Shown: positions 32,863-41,458 of the stretch, piece after piece
How positions within the stretch are numbered: the first letter of the stretch is position 1
How the letters are laid out: the number at the start of each line of letters is the position of its first letter
Assembly: GCA_021791895.1 (NCBI GenBank)
Contig: JAJYVS010000024.1
Span: 1 to 41,519, forward strand
DNA: 41,519 nt
Direction of reading: 5' to 3'
Source of the DNA: Actinomycetes bacterium
GTDB lineage: Bacteria; Actinomycetota; Acidimicrobiia; Acidimicrobiales; RAAP-2
Made by a program: the position numbers and the translations under genes
The notes under the pieces: model-generated
What the model saw: only the letters and a program-made list of their open reading frames with translations
The model's database searches: none
What the model was told of the DNA's origin: nothing

Positions 32863-33771
32863 TCAGTTCCTGCCGACCACCTGCTGGACGCTGAACGGTC
32901 GGAAGCCGACCGACCGGTAGAGGTGCCTCGGCCCCGGGTAGTCATCGTCGCCTCTGGCTCCGACCACAGCCTGTGCCGCCCCGGCCGCAGCCAACCGTTC
33001 CAACCCGAAGCGCAGCATCGCCTGGGCGACCCCGTGGCCGCGGTGGTCGGGGGCCACGCCGACCGGCTCGAACTCGCCGTATCGGTAGCGCCGGTCATAC
33101 CAGATGAGGGCGGAGCCGACGGGCGCGCCGTCCTCGGTGGTCACCACGACGTCGAGATCCGGCCGGTAGGGCCATGTCGCCATGGTCTGGCGCCAGTCGT
33201 CGGCGGTCCGCGCCGAGTCCCAGGCAAGCCGGTGGGCCTCGGTGCGAAGGTCGAGATCGCGAAGCTCCGCCATGGTCGTCAGCACGTACCCGGTGGGCGG
33301 GGCCGAGGAGGCCGCCGGAAGCGGCTGGCGAAGGTACACGGAGAAGGGCTCTGTTGGATCGGGTCGGTACCCAAGATCGGCCAGGACCTGCCTGGCCGCG
33401 GTGTCGCCCACGGGGTGCGAGGTCGTGAACGGTTCGTCGGCCCGCTCTTCGGCCCATTCGACGATGTGCCCCAGCACCTCGGTCGCCGTCGAGTCGCGCC
33501 AGTCCACCAGCCAGGTCAGGGAGGCCGGTGCCCGGTCGAAGACGCCCGGCCGCCGGATCCGGTCGTAGCCGGGGGTCAGGCGAGCCCAGCCGACGAGCTG
33601 TTGGTCACGCTCGAAGACCCGCGTGCGCCCAGCAGTCACTCCTTCCCAGGCCAGCGTCCCGAACGAGGTCTCGAAGTTCACCCGGCCCGGGTCGTGTTGC
33701 CACAGGGCATGGGCCAGGTCCAGAACCCGGCGGGCGTCGCCGTCGCCGGGCCGTCCCCTTGTCAGCGCCAC
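32863..33771 (-). CDS. tandem GNAT-domain acetyltransferase
   Basis: A 302-residue protein with two GNAT-like halves. The N-terminal half (about 1-150) has the strand-helix layout (VFERDQQLVGWARLTPGYD, LGHIVEWAEERADEP, QVLADLGYRP) but no clear acetyl-CoA loop and looks degenerate. The C-terminal half (about 160-302) is a normal GNAT with VGVAPDHRGHGVAQAMLRFGL (R/Q-x-x-G-x-A loop) and LYRSVGFRPF at the end. This two-domain form is known for mycothiol synthase-like and Eis-unrelated acetyltransferases of actinobacteria, but the substrate cannot be inferred. Start uncertain: GTG at 33771 is used, while the frame stays open another 79 codons, overlapping the SDR gene. Confidence 0.8.
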   Translation of the reverse strand: MALTRGRPGDGDARRVLDLAHALWQHDPGRVNFETSFGTLAWEGVTAGRTRVFERDQQLVGWARLTPGYDRIRRPGVFDRAPASLTWLVDWRDSTATEVLGHIVEWAEERADEPFTTSHPVGDTAARQVLADLGYRPDPTEPFSVYLRQPLPAASSAPPTGYVLTTMAELRDLDLRTEAHRLAWDSARTADDWRQTMATWPYRPDLDVVVTTEDGAPVGSALIWYDRRYRYGEFEPVGVAPDHRGHGVAQAMLRFGLERLAAAGAAQAVVGARGDDDYPGPRHLYRSVGFRPFSVQQVVGRN

Positions 33772-33826
33772 GGACCGAGCGTCCGCCAAAGGGAAGGGCG
33801 GGGCGGAGTACGAGCTGGCCGGGCTG

Positions 33827-34765
33827 TCATGGACTCCGTGGTTCGGTGCCAGCCGGAGGACGCGGCGGCGCCGGCCGCTGCACGGGTGCGGTAGGACGGT
33901 CGCCGAAGAGTTCGCGCCAGCGGTCGTCGAGTTCGTCGAGCGTCCAGCGCTGGTCCTTCTCGATCGCCGAGTCGACCCGCCAGCCCGACACGAGCTGAAC
34001 GGTGCCACCGCCCACGACGAAGTTCTGACCGGTGACGTGCGCGGCTTCCTCGGTGCACAACCACACGACCCATGGTGCGACGTTGTCGGGATCGCGAGCG
34101 TCGAAGTCTCCTTCGACCGGGCGGCTGCCGAAGGTGTTCTCGGTGAGACGCGTCCGAGCCCTCGGCGCGATGGCGTTCACCGTGACGCCGTATCGAGCCA
34201 GCTCCTTGGCCAACACGATCGCCATCGTCGCGATCCCCGACTTCGCCGCGTCGTAGTTGAGCTGACCCGGATTGGCGAACAGACCGGACTCCGAGGACGT
34301 GAGCACGACGCGTCCGTTGACGGGCTCGCCGGTCTCCTTGTTCCGCTCGCGCCAGTAGGTCGCGGCCCGCCGGATGGGCACGAAGTGACCCTTCAGGTGG
34401 ACGCGGATCACGGCGTCCCACTCCTCCTCGGTCATGTTGAAGGTCATGCGGTCACGCAGGATGCCGGCGTTGCAGATGACGATGTCGAGGCCACCGAAGG
34501 TCTCGATCGCCTGGTTGATGAGTCGTTGTCCCCCCTCCCAGTCGGAGACGTCGTCGTAGTTGGCCACCGCGGTCCCGCCGGCGGAGACGATCTCGTCGAC
34601 GGCGAGCTGGGCGGGGCGCTGGTCGGCGCCGCTGCCATCCCACTCGCCACCGAGATCGTTGACGACGACGCTCGCGCCCTGCTCGGCAAGCAGCATGGCG
34701 TGACCGCGGCCGATCCCTCGGGCGGCCCCGGTGACGACGGCGACCTTTCCGCTCAACCGAGCCAT
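33827..34765 (-). CDS. short-chain dehydrogenase/reductase (3-hydroxyacyl-CoA dehydrogenase type)
   Basis: A 312-residue SDR, longer than the classical ~250. It has the cofactor motif VVTGAARGIGRGHA (T-G-x3-G-x-G, about residues 11-24), an insertion after the first strands (VVVNDLGGEWDGSGADQRPAQ) typical of the MFE-2/FabG-like group acting on acyl-CoA, the NAG motif ICNAGILRD, the catalytic Ser in VVLTSSESG and the Y-x-x-x-K in LNYDAAKSG. The ~30-residue Pro-rich C-terminus looks disordered. It should oxidise a hydroxyacyl substrate with NAD(P). Start: ATG at 34765 with GGAGC about 7 bases upstream; a GTG directly before it is the alternative. It lies 113 bp downstream of the thiolase on the same strand, a natural beta-oxidation pair. 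Confidence 0.9.
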   Translation of the reverse strand: MARLSGKVAVVTGAARGIGRGHAMLLAEQGASVVVNDLGGEWDGSGADQRPAQLAVDEIVSAGGTAVANYDDVSDWEGGQRLINQAIETFGGLDIVICNAGILRDRMTFNMTEEEWDAVIRVHLKGHFVPIRRAATYWRERNKETGEPVNGRVVLTSSESGLFANPGQLNYDAAKSGIATMAIVLAKELARYGVTVNAIAPRARTRLTENTFGSRPVEGDFDARDPDNVAPWVVWLCTEEAAHVTGQNFVVGGGTVQLVSGWRVDSAIEKDQRWTLDELDDRWRELFGDRPTAPVQRPAPPRPPAGTEPRSP

Positions 34766-34878
34766 CACTGCGCTCCGTGCTGGTCAGCGTGGCGCCCTAG
34801 CAAGCGCCGTTGGGCGAACTCCCAGCTCATCTCATCCTTTCGACTTCAAATGCCGTGTGTGACTGGGCACGCGCGGTG

Positions 34879-36051
34879 CTACAACCGCCGTAGCAACGTC
34901 CCCGTTCCCAGGCCGCCGCCGCAACACATCGTGATCAGGGCGAACTCGCCACCCGTCCGCTTGAGCTCGTGCGCCGCCTTGGTCAACAAGATGGCGCCCG
35001 TGCCTCCGACCGGGTGACCGAGGGCGATGGCCCCGCCGTTGGGGTTCACCCGCTCGAGGTCGGGGTCGAACTCCTTCTGCCACGCGAGGACGACCGAAGC
35101 GAACGCCTCGTTGATCTCGACGAGATCGATGTCGTCGATCTTGAGGTCGTTACGGGCCAGGATCCGCTCGGTCGCCGGGATGGGACCGGTGAGCATGAGG
35201 GTCGGGTCGGACCCGACGAGGCAGGTGTCGACCACCTGGGCCAATGGCTGGACCCCGAGCTCCGCCGCCTTCTCCGCCGTCATCACGAGCACCGCGCCCG
35301 CGCCGTCGCTGATCTGCGACGAGGTCCCGGCGGTGTGGCAACCATCGGGACGCGCCACCGGCTTCAGCTTCGCCAAGGCCTCGAGGTTGGTTTCTCGCAA
35401 CCCCTCGTCCCGGTCCACCCGGTGTGTCGTCCCCGTCGCCTTCCCTTCGTCGTCGAGGTCGGGGGCATCGATGGGCACGACCTGGGTGTCGAAGCGGCCT
35501 TCAGCCCATGCCCGCTGAGCCCGTTGCTGGGACTGCAGACCGAAGGCGTCCGTGTCGTCGCGTGAGATCCCCCATTTGTCGGCGATCCGCTCGGCCCCTT
35601 CGAACTGGGAGGTCGCCTCGTAGGGGTAGACGCGGGTCCGGCTCGCCGTGAACGCCAGATCCGGCGGGCGGTTGGCGCCGAGGGGGAGCCGGCTCATGGT
35701 CTCGATGCCACACCCGACAGCGACGTCGACGACACCCGACGCCACCAGGCTCGTGGCCAAATTCGTGGCCTGCTGGGAGGAGCCGCACTGCGCGTCGATG
35801 GTCGTGGCGGGGACCTCGAGTGGCAGGCCGGCCGTGAGCCATGCACCACGCGTGACGTTGCCGGCTTGCATCCCGACCTGGGTGACGCATCCACCGATCA
35901 CCTGCCCCACCTCGTTGGGGTCGATGCCCGACCGGCGGATCAGCTCCTCTTGGACCGTGGACAGCAGGTCGACCGCGTGCATGGTCGACAAGCCTCCGTT
36001 GCGCCGCCCGATCGGGCTTCTCACGGCCTCGGCAATCACGATGTCCCGCAT
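34879..36051 (-). CDS. thiolase (acetyl-CoA acetyltransferase)
   Basis: A 390-residue thiolase of standard length. The nucleophilic Cys is in TIDAQCGSSQQA (about residue 90), the catalytic His in ALGHPVGGTGA and the second Cys in MCCGGGLGTG near the C-terminus; NEAFASVVLAW is also conserved. It cleaves 3-ketoacyl-CoA to acetyl-CoA and a shortened acyl-CoA, or runs in reverse. Start: ATG at 36051 with AAGGGGG 6 bases upstream; the frame further upstream is Arg/Pro-rich and not part of the fold. The SDR gene follows, so the two probably form a beta-oxidation operon serving fatty acid, sterol or aromatic side-chain breakdown (inference). Confidence 0.93.
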   Translation of the reverse strand: MRDIVIAEAVRSPIGRRNGGLSTMHAVDLLSTVQEELIRRSGIDPNEVGQVIGGCVTQVGMQAGNVTRGAWLTAGLPLEVPATTIDAQCGSSQQATNLATSLVASGVVDVAVGCGIETMSRLPLGANRPPDLAFTASRTRVYPYEATSQFEGAERIADKWGISRDDTDAFGLQSQQRAQRAWAEGRFDTQVVPIDAPDLDDEGKATGTTHRVDRDEGLRETNLEALAKLKPVARPDGCHTAGTSSQISDGAGAVLVMTAEKAAELGVQPLAQVVDTCLVGSDPTLMLTGPIPATERILARNDLKIDDIDLVEINEAFASVVLAWQKEFDPDLERVNPNGGAIALGHPVGGTGAILLTKAAHELKRTGGEFALITMCCGGGLGTGTLLRRL

Positions 36052-36172
36052 GGCGCCCCCTTCTCGAGCTCGGCTGGCCTGCGCCTCGCAGAAGCTTCCC
36101 ACAAGCGGACCTTGACGGCCCCGGGCGACCCGGGTCCGGGTCGCCCGGGCTGCCCGGCGTTGTTTCGCCGCG

Positions 36173-37087
36173 TTAGGCGCCCCGCCCCTTGAACGACCCG
36201 GGGAACCCCGGGAAACCCGTGCACCCGCTCGGCGGCGCAGGATGGAGGCTGATGGTCGAGGCGGTGATCGCCCCGGTCTGATCGGCCGGACCCAGCGCCG
36301 TCGCACAGACTCCCACTGCGAGGTTGGATGCCGATGCCGGTTCGACCATGGTGAACTGCGTCGACGGGCTGAACGTGACCTTCGTTCTGACCGTCTTCAG
36401 TTTCACACCCGGACGTTCCTTCGAACGCTTCGACACCCGCTCTGCCTTCGATTTGTGCGTGGCCGGGACCGGGACAACGCCCTTCACCTCGAAGGTCGAA
36501 CCGGATATCGAGATGACCTGACCCGATGCCAGGTGGGAGTTCAGGATCTGAAATCGTGTCGAGCCGGACCGGCCTTGTGGAAAGCCACCCCTGTGGAACG
36601 TCCCATGCGTGACGGGACCGGTGCCAACGAGCCCCCCCGGACCCGGACTCTTCGGGCCGTTCGCGCGGCTGAACAGTCTGGCGCACGAACCGCCGACGCT
36701 CGGCTGAAGGACGACCGTGGTCGCGGCGAGGGGAGCGTTCTTCTTGGTCTTCGACGAAGCGACGGTGACGCAGTCTCCTTCTGCGAGCTGCGTGGAGGGC
36801 ACCGTGACGGGCTGGCTGAAGGTTGTCGTCGGGGTCCACGAGACGGTGACCTGGCCGACGGCTGGATTCTGGACCTCGATCGAGCTGGTCGCCATCGAAA
36901 CGGCGGCCACTGTTCCCGAAGCCGACGAGAAGTCTGGGCCCGGAGTGGTGGTCTCGGTGGTCGGCTTCTTGCCCTTGGCTGCCGCCACCGCGGTGCCTGA
37001 CACGGCCAGCACGGCGGTGATCAGAACGAGGCCGGCAGCGACGCGCAGCAATGATTGGTACAACGAGGATGAAACAGAGTCCCTCAT
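36173..37087 (-). CDS. secreted two-repeat DUF5666-like protein
   Basis: A 304-residue exported protein. The signal peptide is LLRVAAGLVLITAVLAVSGTAVAAA, probably cut near residue 40. Two OB-like beta domains follow, each like DUF5666: SGTVAAVSMATSSIEVQN with TVSWTPTTTFSQP (about 58-115), and SGQVISISGSTFEVKGV with KVTFSPSTQFTMVEPASAS (about 180-290). They are joined by a Gly/Pro-rich stretch, and each domain ends with a Cys-bearing strand (GDCVTVAS, GVCATALG). Start: ATG at 37087 with AGGGACG upstream; an ATG 11 codons earlier lacks a ribosome binding site. It lies 60 bp downstream of the MacB-like permease on the same strand and is probably part of that operon. Its tail GFPGFPG echoes GFPGFGG at the end of the adaptor protein. 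Confidence 0.72.
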   Translation of the reverse strand: MRDSVSSSLYQSLLRVAAGLVLITAVLAVSGTAVAAAKGKKPTTETTTPGPDFSSASGTVAAVSMATSSIEVQNPAVGQVTVSWTPTTTFSQPVTVPSTQLAEGDCVTVASSKTKKNAPLAATTVVLQPSVGGSCARLFSRANGPKSPGPGGLVGTGPVTHGTFHRGGFPQGRSGSTRFQILNSHLASGQVISISGSTFEVKGVVPVPATHKSKAERVSKRSKERPGVKLKTVRTKVTFSPSTQFTMVEPASASNLAVGVCATALGPADQTGAITASTISLHPAPPSGCTGFPGFPGSFKGRGA

Positions 37088-37147
37088 GCTCGTCCCTGTG
37101 TCGTGGGTGGTCGGTGTCATCGGTCGATAAGTGGGTACGTCGTCGCC

Positions 37148-38380
37148 TCATTCGGTCCTCAGGGCGTCGATCGGGGAGAGCCGGGCGGCCCGGCTGGCCG
37201 GGTACACGCCGAAGATCAATCCGATGGCGACGGCGACGACGACCGCGAGAACGGCGGCCACCGGTGAGATGGTCACCGGATTGCTCTCGAGATGCGGGAG
37301 GACGACCGCTCCGACGAGGCCCAGCAAGACACCGCCCACCCCGCCGATCAGGCCGAGCGAAGCCGCCTCGACGAGGAACTGCTGGCGGATCTCACCGGGA
37401 GCCGCACCCACCGCCTTGCGGAGGCCGATCTCCCGGATGCGCTCGGTCACCGAGACGAGCATGATGTTCATGACCCCGATCCCGCCCACCAGCAGCGAGA
37501 TGGCCGCGATCCCGGCAAGCAGGTCGGTCAACGTCCGATTGACCGAGTTCGCGGTCGACTGCAGCTGTGACTGGGTCGTGATCGTGAAGTCCGCCTGCGA
37601 GGGCTGATTGATGTGGTGCAGTGCCAAGAGGAGGTCCATCGTCTCCTGGTAGGCACCGGACAGCCCCGATGCCGAGTCCGCCTCCACGTAGATCGTCGAG
37701 ACGCTCGTCGCCGAGGTTCCCCCGAAGAGCTGCTGTTCGGCCGTCGTGATCGGCACCAGAGCCATGTCGTCCTCGTTGGTGGCGGCCGAGGACCCGGCGC
37801 TCGTCAGCACCCCGATCACCGTGAGCGGGACCCCGTTGGCGTCGACCGTCTGGCCGAACGGCGATCGGGCCCCGAACAGTTCTTGTGCCGTGGTCTGTCC
37901 GAGCACGGTGACGTCGGCGGCGGACGAGAGCTGCGAGCGGCTGAAGAAGCTCCCCTCGGCCATCCGACGATCCCGGACACCGAGCCACGAGGGGGTCGTG
38001 CCCACCACCGACGTCGTCCAGTTGTTCGTGCCCGCGGTCAAGGTGCTGATCTCCTGGGCTGTGGGCGCCACCGCGGTGACGTTGGGCGCGACCCGCTTCG
38101 ACTCGAGCGCCTTGGCGTCGGCCAAGGTGAGGGTCGATGCCGAGCCCAGCCCCCCTCGGACGCCGAGCGAGCTGGTGGTGCTGCCCGGTGTGACGACGAG
38201 GAGGTTCGATCCGAGGGCCGAGATGGCCGAACTGACGCTGCTCTGCGCGCCCTCGCCCAACCCGACGGTGAGAATGACCGCGGCGATCCCGATCAAGATG
38301 CCGAGGATCGTCAGCAGCGAGCGCAATCCGTGCCCGAGCAGCGCCTCGAACCCAGATCGAAGCGTGTCCCGGAGCTTCAC
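37148..38380 (-). CDS. MacB-like ABC transporter permease (FtsX family)
   Basis: A 410-residue permease with the four-helix MacB/LolC layout: one helix near the start (LLTILGILIGIAAVILTVGLG, about residues 22-42), a large extracytoplasmic domain (about 50-280; Ser/Thr-rich, with VVGTTPSWLGVRDRRMAEG, the MacB periplasmic core pattern) and three helices at the end, including the signature GGIGVMNIMLVSVTERIREIGLRKAVGA. It works with the ATPase encoded just upstream as a mechanotransmitter that acts on extracytoplasmic substrates rather than a classical channel. The GTG at 38380 shares GTGA with the ATPase stop, so translation is coupled. It exports or secretes an unknown compound. Confidence 0.92.
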   Translation of the reverse strand: MKLRDTLRSGFEALLGHGLRSLLTILGILIGIAAVILTVGLGEGAQSSVSSAISALGSNLLVVTPGSTTSSLGVRGGLGSASTLTLADAKALESKRVAPNVTAVAPTAQEISTLTAGTNNWTTSVVGTTPSWLGVRDRRMAEGSFFSRSQLSSAADVTVLGQTTAQELFGARSPFGQTVDANGVPLTVIGVLTSAGSSAATNEDDMALVPITTAEQQLFGGTSATSVSTIYVEADSASGLSGAYQETMDLLLALHHINQPSQADFTITTQSQLQSTANSVNRTLTDLLAGIAAISLLVGGIGVMNIMLVSVTERIREIGLRKAVGAAPGEIRQQFLVEAASLGLIGGVGGVLLGLVGAVVLPHLESNPVTISPVAAVLAVVVAVAIGLIFGVYPASRAARLSPIDALRTE

Positions 38381-39129
38381 CCGGGAACCCGCAGCTCGTC
38401 GGCCTCGATGCGGCCGTCGCGGATCTGCACGACGCGCTGCGCGGCTTGCGCGACGCCCTGGTCGTGCGTGATCAGCACCAGGGTCCGCCCGGCCCGGTTG
38501 AGTTCTTGTAAGAAGTCGAGGATCTCGACTGCCGCCCGGGAGTCGAGGTTCCCGGTGGGTTCGTCGGCCAGGATCACCGAAGGGTTCGTGGCCACCGCCC
38601 GGGCGATCGCCACCCGCTGCTGCTGGCCACCGGAGAGCTCGGTCGGACGGTGCTCGGCCCGGTCGGAGAGGCCGACGAGGTCGAGAGCCCGGAGTGCCCG
38701 TCTTCGCCGTTCGCTCGAAGCCACTCCGCTGTACATGAGCGGGAGTGACACGTTGCGCAGGGCGCTCAACCTCGGAAGGAGGTTGTAGCCTTGGAAGACG
38801 AACCCGATGCGGCGATTGCGGATGCGCGCCAGCTGGTGCTCGGACATCGAACTCACGTCCTGACCACCGAGAAGGTAGGCGCCGCGGCTCGGGGTATCGA
38901 GGCAGCCCATGATGTGCATGAGCGTCGACTTTCCGGACCCCGAGGGCCCCATGACCGCGACGAAGCTTCCCTCGGCGACGGTGACATCGACCCCGCGGAG
39001 GGCATGGACGGCGACTTTCCCGGGGAAGTAACTCTTCCAGATCCCCCGGAAGTCGATGATCGGCCGCGCGCTCAGCTCAACCTCCGGTGTTGACGAACCC
39101 GTTGCCCGGTCCGATGCCCCTGGGCCCAC
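38377..39129 (-). CDS. MacB-like ABC transporter ATPase subunit
   Basis: A ~250-residue ATPase of the LolD/MacB group. Walker A is [10 protein letters not shown], followed by [12 protein letters not shown]; then [19 protein letters not shown] (Q-loop), signature [15 protein letters not shown], Walker [14 protein letters not shown] and the His switch VLITHDQ. It forms a dimer that drives the permease encoded immediately downstream. The start is uncertain because the gene overlaps the end of the adaptor gene: GTG at 39129 (53-bp overlap) is used; GTG at 39174 would add 15 residues and a CTG near 39074 would remove the overlap. The first ~25 residues are Ser/Pro/Gly-rich and probably not structured. 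Overlap on both sides argues for one operon. Confidence 0.9.
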   Translation of the reverse strand: MGPGASDRATGSSTPEVELSARPIIDFRGIWKSYFPGKVAVHALRGVDVTVAEGSFVAVMGPSGSGKSTLMHIMGCLDTPSRGAYLLGGQDVSSMSEHQLARIRNRRIGFVFQGYNLLPRLSALRNVSLPLMYSGVASSERRRRALRALDLVGLSDRAEHRPTELSGGQQQRVAIARAVATNPSVILADEPTGNLDSRAAVEILDFLQELNRAGRTLVLITHDQGVAQAAQRVVQIRDGRIEADELRVPG

Positions 39130-41065
39130 TGCCGTTGAAGACTCCGCCGCCGCCGAATCCGGGGAATCCGCCACGTCCGGAGTTGCTGTTCGATCCGTTG
39201 GAAATGGACTGCGACAGGTTCGCGAGGACGACCTTGGTCCCAGCCTCCAGCCCAGAGGTGATCTGGGTGAGCGTGGTGCCGACGGCTCCGACGGTGACCG
39301 AATGCCGGACCTCCTTTCCTCCCTTGAGCTCGTAGACGAAGCTGGCCGTCCCCACCGTGTGCACGGCGCTCGAGGGCACGGTCAGAACGTTGGAACGCTG
39401 GAGCACGATGACCGTGGCCTGCGCCGTCATCCCCGAGTAGAGCCCCGAGGGGGTGCCGGTGACGGCAACCGTGACGGGGAAGGTGGCGACCCCCGAACTC
39501 ACGGATGCGACGATCCCGAGGGAACTGACCGTGCCGTAGACGGTCGTCGCGGAACCGGAGGGGACGAGCTGTACCTGGTCCCCGACCGCGATCTGGCTGA
39601 CGTCGGCGCTGCTCACGCTGGCCGTCGCGATGAACGATGAACTGCTGACGATCTCGAAGGCGCCAGACGAGGATCCGGTGTTCGAACTCGAGCCTGATGA
39701 CGAACTGGACGACGAGGGAACTCCGAGGGTCGAGTTGCCGGCGCTGGCGTTATTGCCAACAGCGACGTTCACCGCGACCACGGTGCCGGCGATGGGGGTC
39801 GTCAATGTCGCTTCCTTGACGCCCTTCTCCGCGTTCGAGAGCGTCAACTCGGCCGATGCCAGGCTCGCTTCGTCAGCCTGGACCTGTGCGCCGAGCGTGC
39901 CCTGGTCCTGGCCGACCGCAGTCTGGTCGGTCGTGACCGCGCTCTCGTCATCCTGCAGGGTGACTTGTGCGTTGGCCAGCGTCTGTTGGGCGTTGGCGAT
40001 GGCCTGCTGGTCCGAGGTCACCGCCTGAGCGTTCTTGATCTCCGTGCTCTCGAGAGACAGCTGGTCGACCTGGACCGCCTGCTGGTCGTTGGTGACGGTG
40101 GTCTCATCGCCTGCCACGACCCCGGCCTGGTCCGAGGAGAGCTTCGCCTCGTCGTTGGTGACCGTGGTCTGGTCGTTCCCTTCGCTGGTGAGCTCGGACG
40201 AGCAACCCGAAGGAGGTGGACTCGCCTCGCAGGTGTTGTAGGCGCTCACGGCGCTCGCGAGAGCGGATTCGGCCGCCGAGAGCGCTGCCTCGTCTGCGGC
40301 CAAGGCCGAACAACTGGAGCTGGCCGCTTGGCAGGCTGCCAAGGTCGCTTCGTCGGTCGAGAGCTTGCTCTGGGCGTCGCTCAAGCTGTTCTGGGCCTGA
40401 GCCAGGGACACCGCGTTGGCCGCCTGCGTCGCCGTGAGGTTGGTCTGTGCGTTCCCGATCGCGGTCTGGTCCGCGACGATCTGTTGCTTCTCCAGGGTGA
40501 CCTGCTGCTCGGCCGTCGTCACCGCTTGCTGGGGAGACGAGAGGGATTGGCCCGACTCATCAGAGGTCAGTTTCGACTGGGCGCTGGACACCTGCGCCTG
40601 GTCTTGGGCCATGGCGGCCTGGAGGCTCGAGGGATCGAGCGTGGCCAAGGTCTGGCCGGCGGCCACCTGTTGTCCGACCGCGACATCAACAGCCGAAACC
40701 GTGCCCGACGTGGCGAAATTGAGTGTGGCCTGGTTGGCGGCTTCGACGGTGCTCGTCGCCGAGACGGTCTGCTGGACGGTCCCGGTGCCGGCCGAAGTGA
40801 GGACGTAGTCGGGACTGCTCGAGCGGGTGAGGAGCCAGGTGCCGACTCCGGTGCCGGCCAGCACCACGGCGATCACGAGAAAGAACCGACCCTTGTGGCG
40901 CCCGACGGATCGCAGCATCCGCCGGTAGAGCGCCCTCGGCTGTGGGCTCCTTTCGAGTCCGTCCAGTGTCGGATCGTCGTCAGGGGGTAGATCGGAGATC
41001 TGCTCGACGGGGAGGGGTTCAGTGATGTCCGGCGAGCCGCTCTGCGATGCCAGCTCCTCAGCCAT
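39077..41065 (-). CDS. MacA/HlyD-type adaptor with very long coiled-coil hairpin
   Basis: A 662-residue adaptor, against ~370-400 for MacA. Residues ~1-57 are a cytoplasmic acidic tail; a membrane anchor (FFLVIAVVLAGTGVGTWLL) lies near 61-79. The first half of the lipoyl domain (about 90-145) has GTVSAVDVAVGQQVAAGQTLATLD and the second half (about 435-460) TTPIAGTVVAVNVAVGN. Between them, about 290 residues form a coiled-coil hairpin rich in Asp, Gln, Ala and Thr, with repeats such as TVTNDEAKLSSDQ and TVTNDQQAVQVDQ. Four Cys occur in it, one pair flanking ASPPPSG at about 280-289. A Ser-rich linker, a beta-barrel (~485-590) and a Gly-rich tail follow. Start ATG at 41065. It probably guides substrate from the MacB pair across a thick wall. 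Confidence 0.88.
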   Translation of the reverse strand: MAEELASQSGSPDITEPLPVEQISDLPPDDDPTLDGLERSPQPRALYRRMLRSVGRHKGRFFLVIAVVLAGTGVGTWLLTRSSSPDYVLTSAGTGTVQQTVSATSTVEAANQATLNFATSGTVSAVDVAVGQQVAAGQTLATLDPSSLQAAMAQDQAQVSSAQSKLTSDESGQSLSSPQQAVTTAEQQVTLEKQQIVADQTAIGNAQTNLTATQAANAVSLAQAQNSLSDAQSKLSTDEATLAACQAASSSCSALAADEAALSAAESALASAVSAYNTCEASPPPSGCSSELTSEGNDQTTVTNDEAKLSSDQAGVVAGDETTVTNDQQAVQVDQLSLESTEIKNAQAVTSDQQAIANAQQTLANAQVTLQDDESAVTTDQTAVGQDQGTLGAQVQADEASLASAELTLSNAEKGVKEATLTTPIAGTVVAVNVAVGNNASAGNSTLGVPSSSSSSSGSSSNTGSSSGAFEIVSSSSFIATASVSSADVSQIAVGDQVQLVPSGSATTVYGTVSSLGIVASVSSGVATFPVTVAVTGTPSGLYSGMTAQATVIVLQRSNVLTVPSSAVHTVGTASFVYELKGGKEVRHSVTVGAVGTTLTQITSGLEAGTKVVLANLSQSISNGSNSNSGRGGFPGFGGGGVFNGSGPRGIGPGNGFVNTGG

Positions 41066-41458
41066 CGGTGAACCCCACTCTCTCGCCCGTCACCAGTCGA
41101 ACGCTCCTGCTTGGTCTGCTACCTCCGAGGCCGAGCACGGGGGAGGGTGTGCTCTGCGGGCGCAGTGTACGGATCGATTATTTAAAGAGGCTAAGAAAGC
41201 CCTAAGAACGGGCGAGCCGACCGTTGACCGCCTTTCTCCTCGCTCTAACGTGTTCTCACGACTCGGCATCTCGCGCCGCTACCACGACCGTCGAGCCCAC
41301 TGACGTGAACTGCGGGGAGACGTCTTGGCCGTCGTGATCGCTCCCTAGACGACGCGATGGCTCGACGGGCATCGGGACATCCCTTGGTTGAGATTGGGCT
41401 TGCTCCGGTTTGACGGACATCCACCATCAGGCGCGAAGCGCCGGAGAGGATGCCCATC
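41066..41458. other. 393-bp region between the MacAB operon and the IS3-type start
   Basis: This holds the promoter region of the adaptor operon (direct repeats at 41191-41208, AT-rich stretch at about 41176-41190) and, toward 41403-41446, sequence that probably belongs to the left end of the insertion element. GGCGC-GAA-GCGCC forms a small hairpin at 41430-41442. No protein gene with family features is seen. Confidence 0.45.
41191..41208 (-). promoter_or_regulatory. direct repeats, probable response-regulator site for the MacAB operon
   Basis: CTAAGAA occurs twice (41191-41197 and 41202-41208) exactly 11 bp apart, one helical turn; on the minus strand it reads TTCTTAG twice. An AT-rich TTTAAATAATC lies just downstream on the minus strand (about 41187-41177), a likely -10. 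The layout matches OmpR/PhoB-type activators that bind tandem half-sites over the -35 region. About 110 bp upstream of the adaptor start. Confidence 0.55.

Noticed and set aside
39077-41065. Repeat array or CRISPR-like signal in the 39.5-40.6 kb region
   Set aside because: The repetition comes from coiled-coil codons (Asp-Gln-Ala-Thr heptads) within one continuous gene; units are not identical and there are no spacers.
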